Below are positions 14,380-22,445 of a stretch of DNA of 24,494 nt, in pieces. Origin of the DNA: Oscillospiraceae bacterium. GTDB taxonomy: Bacteria; Bacillota; Clostridia; Oscillospirales; Oscillospiraceae. The position numbers and the translations under genes are program-made. The notes beneath the pieces are model-generated. The model saw only the letters and a list, made by a program, of their open reading frames with translations, did no database searches and was not told the origin of the DNA. The stretch covers positions 1-24,494 of the forward strand of contig JAEDNR010000018.1 of NCBI GenBank assembly GCA_016302405.1. The letters are read 5' to 3'. The first letter of the stretch is position 1; each line of letters opens with the position of its first letter.

Positions 14380-15291
14380 ATGCGTATTGTTTTTATGGGC
14401 ACTCCGGATATTTCGGCGGTGTGCCTGGACAGAATTCTGAAAGACGGCTTTGAGGTGGCAGGCGTGTACACCCAGCCGGACCGCCCCCGGGGCAGGGGAA
14501 TGAAGCTGACGGCCTCTCCTGTAAAGGTGCTGGCTATGACCGCCGGAATTCCCGTTTTCCAGCCGGATTCCTTCCGGGAGAAAGAAACGGTGGAGCAACT
14601 TCGGGCATTGAAGCCGGACATCTGCGCGGTGGTGGCCTACGGACGGCTCCTGCCCCAGAAGGTGCTGGACATTCCCAAATACGGCTGCATCAATATCCAT
14701 GCCAGCCTCCTGCCAAAGTACCGTGGCTCCGCCCCCTACCAGTGGGCGGTGCTGAACGGGGAGAAGGAGACCGGCGTTACCGCTATGTATCTGGTGCGGG
14801 AAATGGATGCCGGGGATATGATTGACGCGGTGCGCACCCCCATCGGGGAAAATGAGACGGCAGGGGCCCTTTTGGACCGTCTGGCGGTGCTGGGAGCGGA
14901 GCTTCTCAGCAAGACCCTTGCCCGGTTTGCGTCCCAGGGCAAGGTGCCTGCCCAGCCCCAGGACCCGGCCCAGGTGAGCTTTGCTCCCATGCTGGATAAA
15001 TCCTTCTGCCCCATCGACTGGACGAAGCCCGCGGGACAGGTCCATGACCAGGTCCGGGGCCTGAATCCCTGGCCGGTTGCCACCATGGTGCTGGGAGGAA
15101 AGCTGTTTAAGGTGTATGAAACGGTCCTGGCGGAGGGCAATGGAACTCCGGGCGAAGTTCTGGGACTGACGAAGACCGGACTGCGTGTCGCCTGCGGTGA
15201 GGGCGCGGTGGAAATCCGCACCCTCCAGGCCGAGGGCGGAAAACGGATGGGCGCCGCGGATTATTTCCGGGGCCATCCGCTGGAAAACTGA
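14380..15291 (+). CDS. fmt: Methionyl-tRNA formyltransferase
   Basis: Transfers a formyl group from 10-formyl-THF to initiator Met-tRNA. The 303-residue protein starts MRIVFMGTPDISAV, the family signature. The catalytic triad is visible as N105 and H107 in INIHASLLPKYRG, and D143 in REMDAGDM. The C-terminal tRNA-binding domain (SFCPIDWTKPAGQVHDQVRG and onward) is complete. A GGAGG site precedes the ATG. Its TGA overlaps the rsmB ATG by one base (TGATG), implying coupled translation. Confidence 0.97.
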   Translation: MRIVFMGTPDISAVCLDRILKDGFEVAGVYTQPDRPRGRGMKLTASPVKVLAMTAGIPVFQPDSFREKETVEQLRALKPDICAVVAYGRLLPQKVLDIPKYGCINIHASLLPKYRGSAPYQWAVLNGEKETGVTAMYLVREMDAGDMIDAVRTPIGENETAGALLDRLAVLGAELLSKTLARFASQGKVPAQPQDPAQVSFAPMLDKSFCPIDWTKPAGQVHDQVRGLNPWPVATMVLGGKLFKVYETVLAEGNGTPGEVLGLTKTGLRVACGEGAVEIRTLQAEGGKRMGAADYFRGHPLEN

Positions 15292-16601
15292 TGGGCGCAA
15301 GGGAAACAGCGCTGAACGCGCTGATGGCCTGCAGGGTCTCCGGCGCCTGGGTCAACGAGGCGGTAAAGGAGCTTTCCGCCCGGGACCGGCTGGAAAGCCG
15401 GGACGCTGCCCTGGCTGCCCGGCTGTGCTACGGTGTGGTGCAGAACCGGGCCAGACTGGATTTCTATCTGAATCAGCTCTATCACGGCAGGAAACTGCAC
15501 CCCGTGGTGCGGGATGTGCTGCACCTGGGGCTGTATCAGATCTATGACATGGACAGGATCCCTGCCAGCGCGGCGGTGAATGAAGCCGTGGCGTTGACAA
15601 AGAAATATTGTCCCGGCCAGCTCAAGGCGCCGGGACTGGTAAACGGTGTCCTCCGGGGCGCGATCCGCACCAAGGGCACCCTGGCCGAACCGACTTCCTA
15701 TGAAGATAAGTACAGCCACCCGGCCCGGCTTGTGGCCCTGCTGAAGCAGGCCCTGCCCAAGGGAAAGCTGGAACCCATGCTCATTGCGGATAACCAGGCC
15801 CCGCCGCTGGCGGTGCAGGTGAACACCGTGAGAACCACCAGCGCGAAATTGGTCGAAATACTGGATGGGGAGGGCGTTACCGCGAGAGCCCACGCATGGT
15901 GCCCCGACTGCCTGACCCTGGAAAATCCCGGACGGCTGGAGCAGCTGAAAGCGTTCCGGGAGGGGCTTCTGTATGTACAGGACCCTGCTTCCCGCCTGAG
16001 TGTCCTGTGCGCGGGTCTGCCGGAGACGGGGGCTCAGGTGCTGGACTGCTGCGCGGCCCCCGGCGGCAAGAGCTTTGCCGCGGCCATGGCCATGGGGGGG
16101 AGGGGCCGGATTATTTCCTGTGACATTCACCCCCACAAGATTGATCTGATCCGGGCGGGAGCGGAGCGGCTGGGCTTTCAGAATGTGGAACCCATGCTCC
16201 GGGACGCTTCTGTATTTAACCCCGAATGGGAAAAGGGGATGGACACGGTGATCGCGGATGTGCCCTGTTCCGGCCTGGGGATCATCCGGAAGAAGCCGGA
16301 CATCCGGTATAAAGACCTGAAAGAAACGGAGGCGCTTCCCGGCCTCCAGCTTCAGATTCTGAAAAACGTTTCCCGATATGTCCGCCCTGGCGGGGTGCTG
16401 ATGTACTCCACCTGCACGGTGCTGCCCCGGGAGAACGAACAGGTGGTTTCCGCCTTCCTGGCGGACAATCCGGACTTTGCCCCTGAAAAGCTGGCCCTCC
16501 CGGAGGTCTTCCCCCGGAATGAAACCGGGATGCTGACCCTGATCCCCGGGGAATATGATACCGACGGCTTCTTTATCTGCCGGCTTCGCAGGAAGCAATA
16601 G
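15291..16601 (+). CDS. rsmB: 16S rRNA (cytosine-967-C5) methyltransferase
   Basis: SAM-dependent enzyme making m5C967 (E. coli numbering) in 16S rRNA. The 436-residue protein has an N-terminal NusB-like RNA-binding domain (residues about 1-135). The catalytic Rossmann domain carries the SAM motif VLDCCAAPGGKS. Two catalytic cysteines are seen: C326 in DVPCSGLG and C375 in YSTCTV, where the latter is the expected nucleophile and the former aids release. The start directly overlaps the fmt stop. A membrane protease gene (htpX-like) found here in some Firmicutes is absent. rlmN follows after 34 nt. Confidence 0.96.
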   Translation: MGARETALNALMACRVSGAWVNEAVKELSARDRLESRDAALAARLCYGVVQNRARLDFYLNQLYHGRKLHPVVRDVLHLGLYQIYDMDRIPASAAVNEAVALTKKYCPGQLKAPGLVNGVLRGAIRTKGTLAEPTSYEDKYSHPARLVALLKQALPKGKLEPMLIADNQAPPLAVQVNTVRTTSAKLVEILDGEGVTARAHAWCPDCLTLENPGRLEQLKAFREGLLYVQDPASRLSVLCAGLPETGAQVLDCCAAPGGKSFAAAMAMGGRGRIISCDIHPHKIDLIRAGAERLGFQNVEPMLRDASVFNPEWEKGMDTVIADVPCSGLGIIRKKPDIRYKDLKETEALPGLQLQILKNVSRYVRPGGVLMYSTCTVLPRENEQVVSAFLADNPDFAPEKLALPEVFPRNETGMLTLIPGEYDTDGFFICRLRRKQ

Positions 16602-16635
16602 CACCGAACCCTGAAATTAAGTGTGGAGGTAAGCC

Positions 16636-17676
16636 ATGAATCTTCGGTCCCTGACGCTGGCGGAGCTGGCGGACCTTCTGAAAACCATGGGGCAGCCCGC
16701 TTTTCGGGCAAAGCAGGTTTTTACCTGGCTTCACCGGGGGATCCGGAGCTTCGACGAGATGACGGATCTGCCCAAGACCCTGCGGGCCGCTCTGGCGGAA
16801 GAATATCCCCTCTATACCCCCCAGGCGGTGCGCAGGCAGGAATCCGCCCGGGACGGCACCGTAAAATACCTCTGGCGCTTATCTGACGGCAACTGCGTGG
16901 AGACGGTGCTCATGCGCTATCACTACGGCAATACCGTGTGCATTTCCACGGAGGTGGGGTGCCGGATGGGCTGCGCCTTCTGCGCCTCCACCCTGGGCGG
17001 CCTGGTGCGGCGGCTGGAACCGGCGGAAATGCTGGACCAGGTGCTCTTTACCCAGTTGGATTCCGGTTTGCCCATTTCCCACATCGTGCTCATGGGCATC
17101 GGCGAGCCTCTGGATAATTTTGATAACGTTTTAAAATTTCTGGAGAATGTAAACAGCCCCTTGGGCCTTAACATCTCCATGCGCCATATCAGCCTTTCCA
17201 CCTGCGGCCTGGTGCCGAAGATCGACGCCCTGGCGGAAAAGAAGCTGCAGCTGACCCTGTCCGTCTCCCTCCATGCCCCCAACAATTCTGTGCGGGATAC
17301 GATTATGCCGGTGAACCGGGCATACCCTATGGAGGAGCTGATCGCGGCCTGCCGCAGGTACTATCAGGCTACCTCCCGGCGGATCTCTTTTGAGTATGCC
17401 ATGATCGACGGGGTGAACGATACCCCCGCGGCAGCAAGGGAGCTTCTGGAGAAAATGCGGGGACTGCCCGCCCATTTTAATCTGATCCCGCTAAACCGGG
17501 TGGAGGAAAGCCCCCTGAAGCCCAGTTCCCGGGCGGCGGTGGCGGAATTCCAGAGAATATTGGAGCAAGGAGGCATCCCCGCCACGGTGCGCCGCACCCT
17601 GGGGGGAGATATTGACGCCTCCTGCGGCCAGCTGAGAAGAAAGTACAACCAGTCCGCTAAGGGACGGGAAGAATAA
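16636..17676 (+). CDS. rlmN: 23S rRNA/tRNA adenine-C2 methyltransferase, radical SAM
   Basis: Radical SAM enzyme that methylates C2 of A2503 in 23S rRNA and A37 in some tRNAs. The 346-residue protein has the iron-sulfur triad C109-x3-C113-x2-C116 (CRMGCAFC) and the SAM-binding segment MGIGEPLDN. The conserved C330 near the C-terminus (DIDASCGQL) is the methyl-carrying cysteine in the family mechanism. It is RlmN rather than the resistance enzyme Cfr, judging from the housekeeping context and the RlmN-like C-terminus. TGGAGG precedes the ATG. It sits between rsmB and the phosphatase gene as in B. subtilis. Confidence 0.96.
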   Translation: MNLRSLTLAELADLLKTMGQPAFRAKQVFTWLHRGIRSFDEMTDLPKTLRAALAEEYPLYTPQAVRRQESARDGTVKYLWRLSDGNCVETVLMRYHYGNTVCISTEVGCRMGCAFCASTLGGLVRRLEPAEMLDQVLFTQLDSGLPISHIVLMGIGEPLDNFDNVLKFLENVNSPLGLNISMRHISLSTCGLVPKIDALAEKKLQLTLSVSLHAPNNSVRDTIMPVNRAYPMEELIAACRRYYQATSRRISFEYAMIDGVNDTPAAARELLEKMRGLPAHFNLIPLNRVEESPLKPSSRAAVAEFQRILEQGGIPATVRRTLGGDIDASCGQLRRKYNQSAKGREE

Positions 17677-17695
17677 AAAGGAAGGAGTGCTTACC

Positions 17696-18427
17696 ATGCA
17701 GTATTGGGGCCTGACAGATCCGGGCAGCGTCCGCAAACAGAATCAGGATTCTTATCAGATTGCGCAGCTGGATAAAAACAGCCTGTTGTGCATTGTCTGC
17801 GACGGCATGGGCGGCGCGAAATCCGGAAATATCGCAAGTTCCCTGGCGGTGGATGTGTTTGTGCAGGAGGTTCAGCGCCGGTGGAGCCCCGGTACGGACT
17901 GGGACAAGGCCGACCAGATTCTGCGCGGTGCGGTGAAGCTGGCCAATTTCACCGTCTATGACCAGGCAAAGCAGTTTGTGGAGTTCGACGGCATGGGCAC
18001 CACCCTGGTGGCAGCCCTGATCCGGGGGCGGAAGGTCACCGTGGTCAACGTGGGAGACAGCCGCGCCTACGGCATTACCGATAACGGCATCCGCCAGCTT
18101 ACCCGGGACCACAGCCTGGTGCAGCTGATGGTGGAGCGGGGAGAGCTGCGCCCGGAGCTGGCCAAATCCTATCCCGGCAAAAACCTCATTACCCGGGCCA
18201 TCGGCACTGAGGCGGTGGTACTGTGCGATATGTTCCGCCAGGAATTCCATCGGGGGGACTTCCTTCTGCTGTGCTCTGACGGCCTGAGCAATATGATGGA
18301 TGATCAGGAAATTCTGTTTGAAGTGGTCCACGGCGTGAATAAGGACCGCTGCTGCCAGCGTCTGCTGGAGATCGCCAAGACCCGGGGCGCCCCGGATAAT
18401 GTGACCAGTGTTCTGGTCGCTCTGTAA
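17696..18427 (+). CDS. stp: PP2C-type Ser/Thr protein phosphatase
   Basis: Metal-dependent phosphatase that reverses phosphorylation by the adjacent PASTA kinase (PrpC/Stp type). 243 residues from the ATG at 17696, chosen because AAGGAG lies 8 nt upstream; a GTG at 17687 overlaps that site and is unlikely. Motifs are GSVRKQNQDSYQI (metal Asp), CDGMGGAKSGN, GTTLVAALI, VNVGDSRAYGI, LTRDHSLVQ, LLCSDGLSNMM and the final GAPDNVTSVLV, so the metal ligands are complete. It is cytoplasmic. prkC follows after about 27 nt, the standard phosphatase-kinase pair. Confidence 0.96.
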   Translation: MQYWGLTDPGSVRKQNQDSYQIAQLDKNSLLCIVCDGMGGAKSGNIASSLAVDVFVQEVQRRWSPGTDWDKADQILRGAVKLANFTVYDQAKQFVEFDGMGTTLVAALIRGRKVTVVNVGDSRAYGITDNGIRQLTRDHSLVQLMVERGELRPELAKSYPGKNLITRAIGTEAVVLCDMFRQEFHRGDFLLLCSDGLSNMMDDQEILFEVVHGVNKDRCCQRLLEIAKTRGAPDNVTSVLVAL

Positions 18428-18454
18428 AACCGGCTGAAAGGAGCTACTTTGCGT

Positions 18455-20545
18455 ATGAACTACTATATTGGACAGCTGCTGGATGACCGGTACGAGCTTT
18501 TGGAGGTAATCGGTACCGGCGGCATGGCAGTGGTCTATAAGGCCCGGTGCCACCGGCTGAACCGGCTGGTTGCCATTAAGATATTGAAGGACGAATTTTC
18601 CGGGGACGAGGAATTCCGCCGCCGCTTCCGGGCGGAGGGCGAGGCCGTTGCCATGCTCAGCCACCCCAATATCGTCCAGGTTTACGACGTTTCCTCGTCG
18701 GACAGCGCCAACTATATTGTTATGGAGCTGATCGATGGTATTTCCCTGAAGCAATATATGGAGGTCAAGGGGGTCCTCAACTGGAAAGAAACGCTGCACT
18801 TTGCCATGCAGATCGCTAAGGGACTGGAGCACGCCCACAGCCGGGGCATCGTCCACCGGGACATCAAGCCCCATAATGTGATGGTGCTGAAAAACGGCTC
18901 GGTCAAGGTGATGGACTTCGGCATTGCCCGGGTGATGAACAAGAGCAATACCCTGACCAAGGAGGCTTTGGGCTCCGTCCACTATATTTCCCCGGAGCAG
19001 GCCAAGGGCAGCTACACCGACAACCGCTCGGATATTTATTCGCTGGGTGTTGTCATGTATGAGATGATGACGGGACGGCCTCCCTATGACGGGGAATCCC
19101 CTGTGGCGGTGGCCATCCAGCATATCAACGGCGGCGCACCCCTGCCCTCCGCCCTGAACCCCAATATTCCCAAGGGCCTTGAGCAGATCATTATGAAGAG
19201 TATGGCCCTGGATGTAAACGACCGGTACCCTTCCGCCACAGAGATGCTCCGGGACATGGAGGAATTCCGGAAGAATCCGGAGATCCGCTTTAACTACCAC
19301 AGTGTTCTGGATGATGCCACCCGGCCCCTGCGGGGAATGGAGAACCTCCTGCCCCGCAATACCGCCCAGCGTGTGGCGAAAGCCGGAGGCGGCAGTACCT
19401 CCGTCAGCCGGGAAACCGGGAAAACGGAAAGCGCCCGCACCGGGCAGAATACGGGAACTGCCCGCAGCAGCGATGCCATCCGCCGGGCCCAGCAGCGCCG
19501 CCGGGAGGAGAAGCGCCGGGAGGCCGAGCGCAGCCGGGTTGCCGCCATCGCGGTGGTGGCCTGCAGCGTGGTGGCGGTAGTTTCCATTGTGGTGTTCCTG
19601 GTGACGATTTTCAACGGCACCCTTCTGAGACAGGAGCAGGACCTGGTGGATGTGCCCTATCTGGAGGGTGTGCCGTACAGCGAGGAGCTGGCAGACCGGT
19701 ATCCCGACTTTACCCTGCGCCTGCAGCCCCAACAGTACAGTGATAAGTACGCCAAGGGCCAGATCATGCACCAGGAGCCGGTGGGCGGCAGCCGGGTGAG
19801 CAAGGGAACGGAGATTTTCCTTACGGTGAGCATGGGCGTGGAGCCGGAAGTCAAGGTGATGGAAAACCTCATCGACGTGACGGAGGAGGAGGCCAGGGCA
19901 TTTCTCAGCGGTCAGGGCTTCAACCCCCTGTGCCGGTATAAGAACAGCTCTGTGTATGCCGAGGGCCGGGTCATCTGCACGGACCCCGAATACGGTACGG
20001 AGCTGAAAAGCGGGCAGACCATCAACCTGTGGATCAGCACCGGTCCCAAGACCGTGTTTGCCAAGATGCCGGGTGTGGTGGGAATGATGAAGCAGGAGGC
20101 GCTGGATCTGCTGGAAAGCAAGGGCTTTACCAACGTTGTCTCCATCGATGTGGAAAGCGATGAGCCCAAGGGAAAGGTCGTCAGCCAGTCGGCGGAAAAG
20201 AATACGGAGCTGGATGTGAATACCGAGATCCGCCTGGAAATTTCCGAGGGACCGGAGCCTACGGAGGAATCCACTACGGAGACAACCCAGGCGCCCACCG
20301 CGCCTCCTGAGACGCAGACAACACCTACGGAACCGTCTCCGGTGCACGTAACCTTCTCCCTCCCCGTCCGGGAGGAGGCCTACTATCTGAGCATTCTGCA
20401 GAACGGAACGGAAATTGTCAGCAATGTGGAGATCGCACCGGGGAGCAACGGCTATGTGCTGGCGCTGACCGGCAGCGGGGTCCAGACCTATGACCTGTAT
20501 ATCAACGGACAGTTTTATCAGACCCAGAGGGTGGAGTTCAGCTGA
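18455..20545 (+). CDS. prkC: PASTA-domain Ser/Thr kinase (PrkC/PknB type)
   Basis: Membrane kinase sensing muropeptides or lipid II and phosphorylating wall, division and translation proteins. 696 residues from the ATG at 18455 (a TTG at 18449 is also possible, being closer to AAGGAG). Kinase domain at about 10-275: glycine loop GTGGMAVVYKA, K42 (AIKIL), HRDIKPHN with D136, D154-F-G, and activation-loop threonines at 166 and 168. A basic juxtamembrane linker (RRRAQQRRR-like) precedes one transmembrane helix (362-386). Three extracellular PASTA repeats cover about 395-595. A Thr/Pro/Glu-rich linker (about 600-627) then leads to a C-terminal segment of about 70 residues that is not PASTA and that I do not recognise. 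rsgA starts immediately after the stop. Confidence 0.96.
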   Translation: MNYYIGQLLDDRYELLEVIGTGGMAVVYKARCHRLNRLVAIKILKDEFSGDEEFRRRFRAEGEAVAMLSHPNIVQVYDVSSSDSANYIVMELIDGISLKQYMEVKGVLNWKETLHFAMQIAKGLEHAHSRGIVHRDIKPHNVMVLKNGSVKVMDFGIARVMNKSNTLTKEALGSVHYISPEQAKGSYTDNRSDIYSLGVVMYEMMTGRPPYDGESPVAVAIQHINGGAPLPSALNPNIPKGLEQIIMKSMALDVNDRYPSATEMLRDMEEFRKNPEIRFNYHSVLDDATRPLRGMENLLPRNTAQRVAKAGGGSTSVSRETGKTESARTGQNTGTARSSDAIRRAQQRRREEKRREAERSRVAAIAVVACSVVAVVSIVVFLVTIFNGTLLRQEQDLVDVPYLEGVPYSEELADRYPDFTLRLQPQQYSDKYAKGQIMHQEPVGGSRVSKGTEIFLTVSMGVEPEVKVMENLIDVTEEEARAFLSGQGFNPLCRYKNSSVYAEGRVICTDPEYGTELKSGQTINLWISTGPKTVFAKMPGVVGMMKQEALDLLESKGFTNVVSIDVESDEPKGKVVSQSAEKNTELDVNTEIRLEISEGPEPTEESTTETTQAPTAPPETQTTPTEPSPVHVTFSLPVREEAYYLSILQNGTEIVSNVEIAPGSNGYVLALTGSGVQTYDLYINGQFYQTQRVEFS

Positions 20546-21433
20546 ATGGAAGATAGGTTACAGGGCCGGATCATTCGGTCCATCAGCGGCTTTTATGATG
20601 TAGCCACTCCCCGGGGGACGTTTACCTGCAAGGCAAGGGGGATCCTTCGTAAGGAGCGGGTCACGCCCCTTACGGGAGACCTGGCGGAAATCAGCCTGGA
20701 GGGGAATAAGGGAATGGTGGAAGCCATTCTTCCCAGAAAAAACTGCTTTATCCGCCCGGCGGTTGCCAATGTGGACGCGCTGGTGGTGTTTGCGTCCAAT
20801 GTAAACCCGGTGACGGAGCCGTTCCTCATTGACCGGGTGGCGGCAATTGCCCTGAGCCAGGGGGTGGAGGTCATCCTGTGCGTCAATAAGGGGGACCTGG
20901 ACCCGGCGGAAGCGCTGGCGGGCATTTATACCCGGGCGGGCTTTCCGGTGATCCGCACCAGCGCCGTGACCGGCGAGGGTGTGGAGGCGCTGCGGGAAAG
21001 CCTGTGGGGCCGGATCACCGCCTTTACCGGAAATTCCGGGGTGGGAAAGAGCAGCATCCTGAACCGGCTGTGCCCGGGGCTGGCGCTTCCCACCGGGGAG
21101 GTGTCGGAGAAGCTGGGCCGGGGACGTCACACCACCCGGCATGTGGAGCTTTACGCGCTGGGGGAAGATACCTATGTGGCGGATACCCCCGGTTTTTCCT
21201 CCTTTGATACGGACCGGATGGAGTGGATCCTGACAGAAAACCTGCCCCTGGCCTTCCCTGACTTTGACGCCTGTCTGGGCAGCTGCCAGTTCCGGGACTG
21301 CACCCACCGGAAAGAACCGGGCTGCGTTGTGCGGGAGGCGGTGGCGGCGGGGAAAATCGAAAAGACCCGCTACGAAAGCTACCTGCGCCTGTATGAGCAG
21401 GCAAGCAGCCATAAGGAATGGGAAATGAAATAG
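20546..21433 (+). CDS. rsgA: Ribosome small subunit-dependent GTPase A
   Basis: Circularly permuted GTPase that checks late 30S subunit assembly. 295 residues. The N-terminal OB fold (residues about 1-68) is followed by the permuted G motifs in the order G4 NKGD, then G1 GNSGVGKSS and G3 DTPGFSSFD. A C-terminal zinc site reads DACLGSCQFRDCTHRKEPGC. The ATG directly abuts the prkC TGA; GGGTGGAG lies within the prkC end. In B. subtilis rpe and thiN follow; here neither is present, and the unit ends in a 300-nt gap without an obvious terminator. Confidence 0.97.
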   Translation: MEDRLQGRIIRSISGFYDVATPRGTFTCKARGILRKERVTPLTGDLAEISLEGNKGMVEAILPRKNCFIRPAVANVDALVVFASNVNPVTEPFLIDRVAAIALSQGVEVILCVNKGDLDPAEALAGIYTRAGFPVIRTSAVTGEGVEALRESLWGRITAFTGNSGVGKSSILNRLCPGLALPTGEVSEKLGRGRHTTRHVELYALGEDTYVADTPGFSSFDTDRMEWILTENLPLAFPDFDACLGSCQFRDCTHRKEPGCVVREAVAAGKIEKTRYESYLRLYEQASSHKEWEMK

Positions 21434-21546
21434 GAATACGGGCGGGAACCCTTTCACCTGAAATTCATTTCTCGGCAGTAGCTATCCAACTTTAAAAAAG
21501 TTCGAAAATTATGGAAAATCTGGGAGATTGCCACGCCAGTGCGCTA

Positions 21547-21662
21547 CTTTATCGCAATGACCGGGAATTTGTACTCCCCCCGTCCCTGCGCCAGCGCAGG
21601 GACACCCCCCGCACTTGTGAGGGGGGGCAAGGCGTCTGACCATCCGCACACCATTTGGGGCA
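21547..21662. repeat. Interspersed palindromic repeat, copy 4
   Basis: The right arm (about 21610-21652: GGGGGGCAAGGCGTCTGACC, then CCGCACACC) matches the right arm of copy 2, and the left part (GGGAATTTG at 21563, ACTCCCCCC, and a near-perfect palindrome at 21582-21603) matches the right end of copy 1. AGTGCGCTA occurs on both sides (21538-21546 and 21663-21671), which could be a target-site duplication. It occupies the middle of the 300-bp gap after rsgA. The rest of that gap (21434-21537 and 21672-21735) is AT-richer and shows only a weak AACTTT/AAAGTT hairpin. Confidence 0.75.
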
Positions 21663-21741
21663 AGTGCGCTAAACGATCATTTATATGAGGAATTGCGGAT
21701 ACGACTGAATAGTTACCAATGCAGAAAGGATGTGTATGCCA

Positions 21742-22311
21742 ATGAAAAGAACTGTAATTTGCCTGCTTGCCATTGCTTTCCTGCTGGCAGGCTGCGCCCG
21801 TGATGCAGGGGCTGATCCGGAAACGATTACTTCTCAGACGGAGGAAGCGGACATGCAGAAGCAGACACTGCCGACGCTGATGCAAGGTGTGGAAAGCTTT
21901 TCCCCTGACTTTACATTCACCACCACCGACCGGGAGGGGAACACATGGACGGAAGACTGCTTTGCTTCCTGCAAGCTGACCATCCTCAATTTCTGGGAGC
22001 CCTGGTGCGGACCCTGCGTGGGAGAAATGCCGGATCTGCAGAAGATCAGCGAGGCCTATGCCGACCAGGGCCTGCAGGTCCTCGGCATCTACCAGACCCA
22101 GGACGTTGAGGAGGATGTGCGGCAGGTTTTGGATGATACGGGCGTCACCTATCCCATTCTGCGTTACACTTCCGACTTTGACTTCCTGCAAACCGGCTAT
22201 GTTCCCACCACGGTTTTCGTGAACCAGGAGGGGAAAATCGTGGTGCAGCCCTTTGCCGGGTCCATGGACTACGACGGTTGGGCGGAAATGGTGGAGGAAA
22301 ACCTGAAATGA
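21742..22311 (+). CDS. Thioredoxin-fold lipoprotein (TlpA/ResA-like)
   Basis: 189-residue secreted thiol-disulfide protein. The N-terminus MKRTVICLLAIAFLLAGC is a lipoprotein signal with a lipobox at LLAGC (C18), so the protein should be tethered outside the cytoplasmic membrane. The thioredoxin-like domain holds WEPWCGPCVGEM (C89, C92) and a cis-proline loop YVPTTVFV, and ends with the usual C-terminal helix. In-frame ATGs at 21730 and 21736 also exist; AAAGGA at 21725 allows 21736 or 21742. The stop overlaps the next gene (ATGA). The neighbours (a CXXC peptide and a membrane 4Fe-4S protein) suggest an electron-transfer route to or from this thiol protein. The substrate is unknown. Confidence 0.92.
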   Translation: MKRTVICLLAIAFLLAGCARDAGADPETITSQTEEADMQKQTLPTLMQGVESFSPDFTFTTTDREGNTWTEDCFASCKLTILNFWEPWCGPCVGEMPDLQKISEAYADQGLQVLGIYQTQDVEEDVRQVLDDTGVTYPILRYTSDFDFLQTGYVPTTVFVNQEGKIVVQPFAGSMDYDGWAEMVEENLK

Positions 22312-22445
22312 AACGGAACCTCCCCTGTGTGCTCCTGACTTTTGCCGGAGCGGTGCTTATTGGGATCGGTATCTGCCTTGGACAGCCCGGGCAGGTCATG
22401 ATGAAAGCGGTGCGCATCTGCATGGAGTGTGTGGGAATTGGATAA
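22308..22445 (+). CDS. CD1871A-like small CXXC membrane peptide
   Basis: A 45-residue gene starting at ATG 22308, overlapping the previous stop by 4 nt and ending at TAA 22443. It begins MKRNLPCVLLTFAGAVLIGI (one hydrophobic helix, about 8-24) and ends AVRICMECVGIG, with C38-x2-C41 placed just before the C-terminus. This matches the small 'CD1871A family CXXC motif-containing' proteins of Clostridia, which regularly sit between a thioredoxin-like gene and a membrane 4Fe-4S protein gene, exactly as here. Function is unknown; the CXXC suggests thiol redox or metal/cluster contact at the membrane face. GGAGG lies at 22292-22296, inside the previous gene. Family identity is from memory of the terminal motif. 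Confidence 0.85.
   Translation: MKRNLPCVLLTFAGAVLIGIGICLGQPGQVMMKAVRICMECVGIG

Noticed and set aside
16636..17676. RlmN considered as a Cfr-type resistance methyltransferase
   Set aside because: The housekeeping operon position and RlmN-like C-terminus (GGDIDASCGQL) favour RlmN.
17657..20347. An 896-codon open frame on the minus strand opposite stp and prkC
   Set aside because: It is entirely antisense to two clear genes, is low-complexity and His/Arg/Leu-rich, and has no family motif. Long antisense frames arise from GC-rich third positions.
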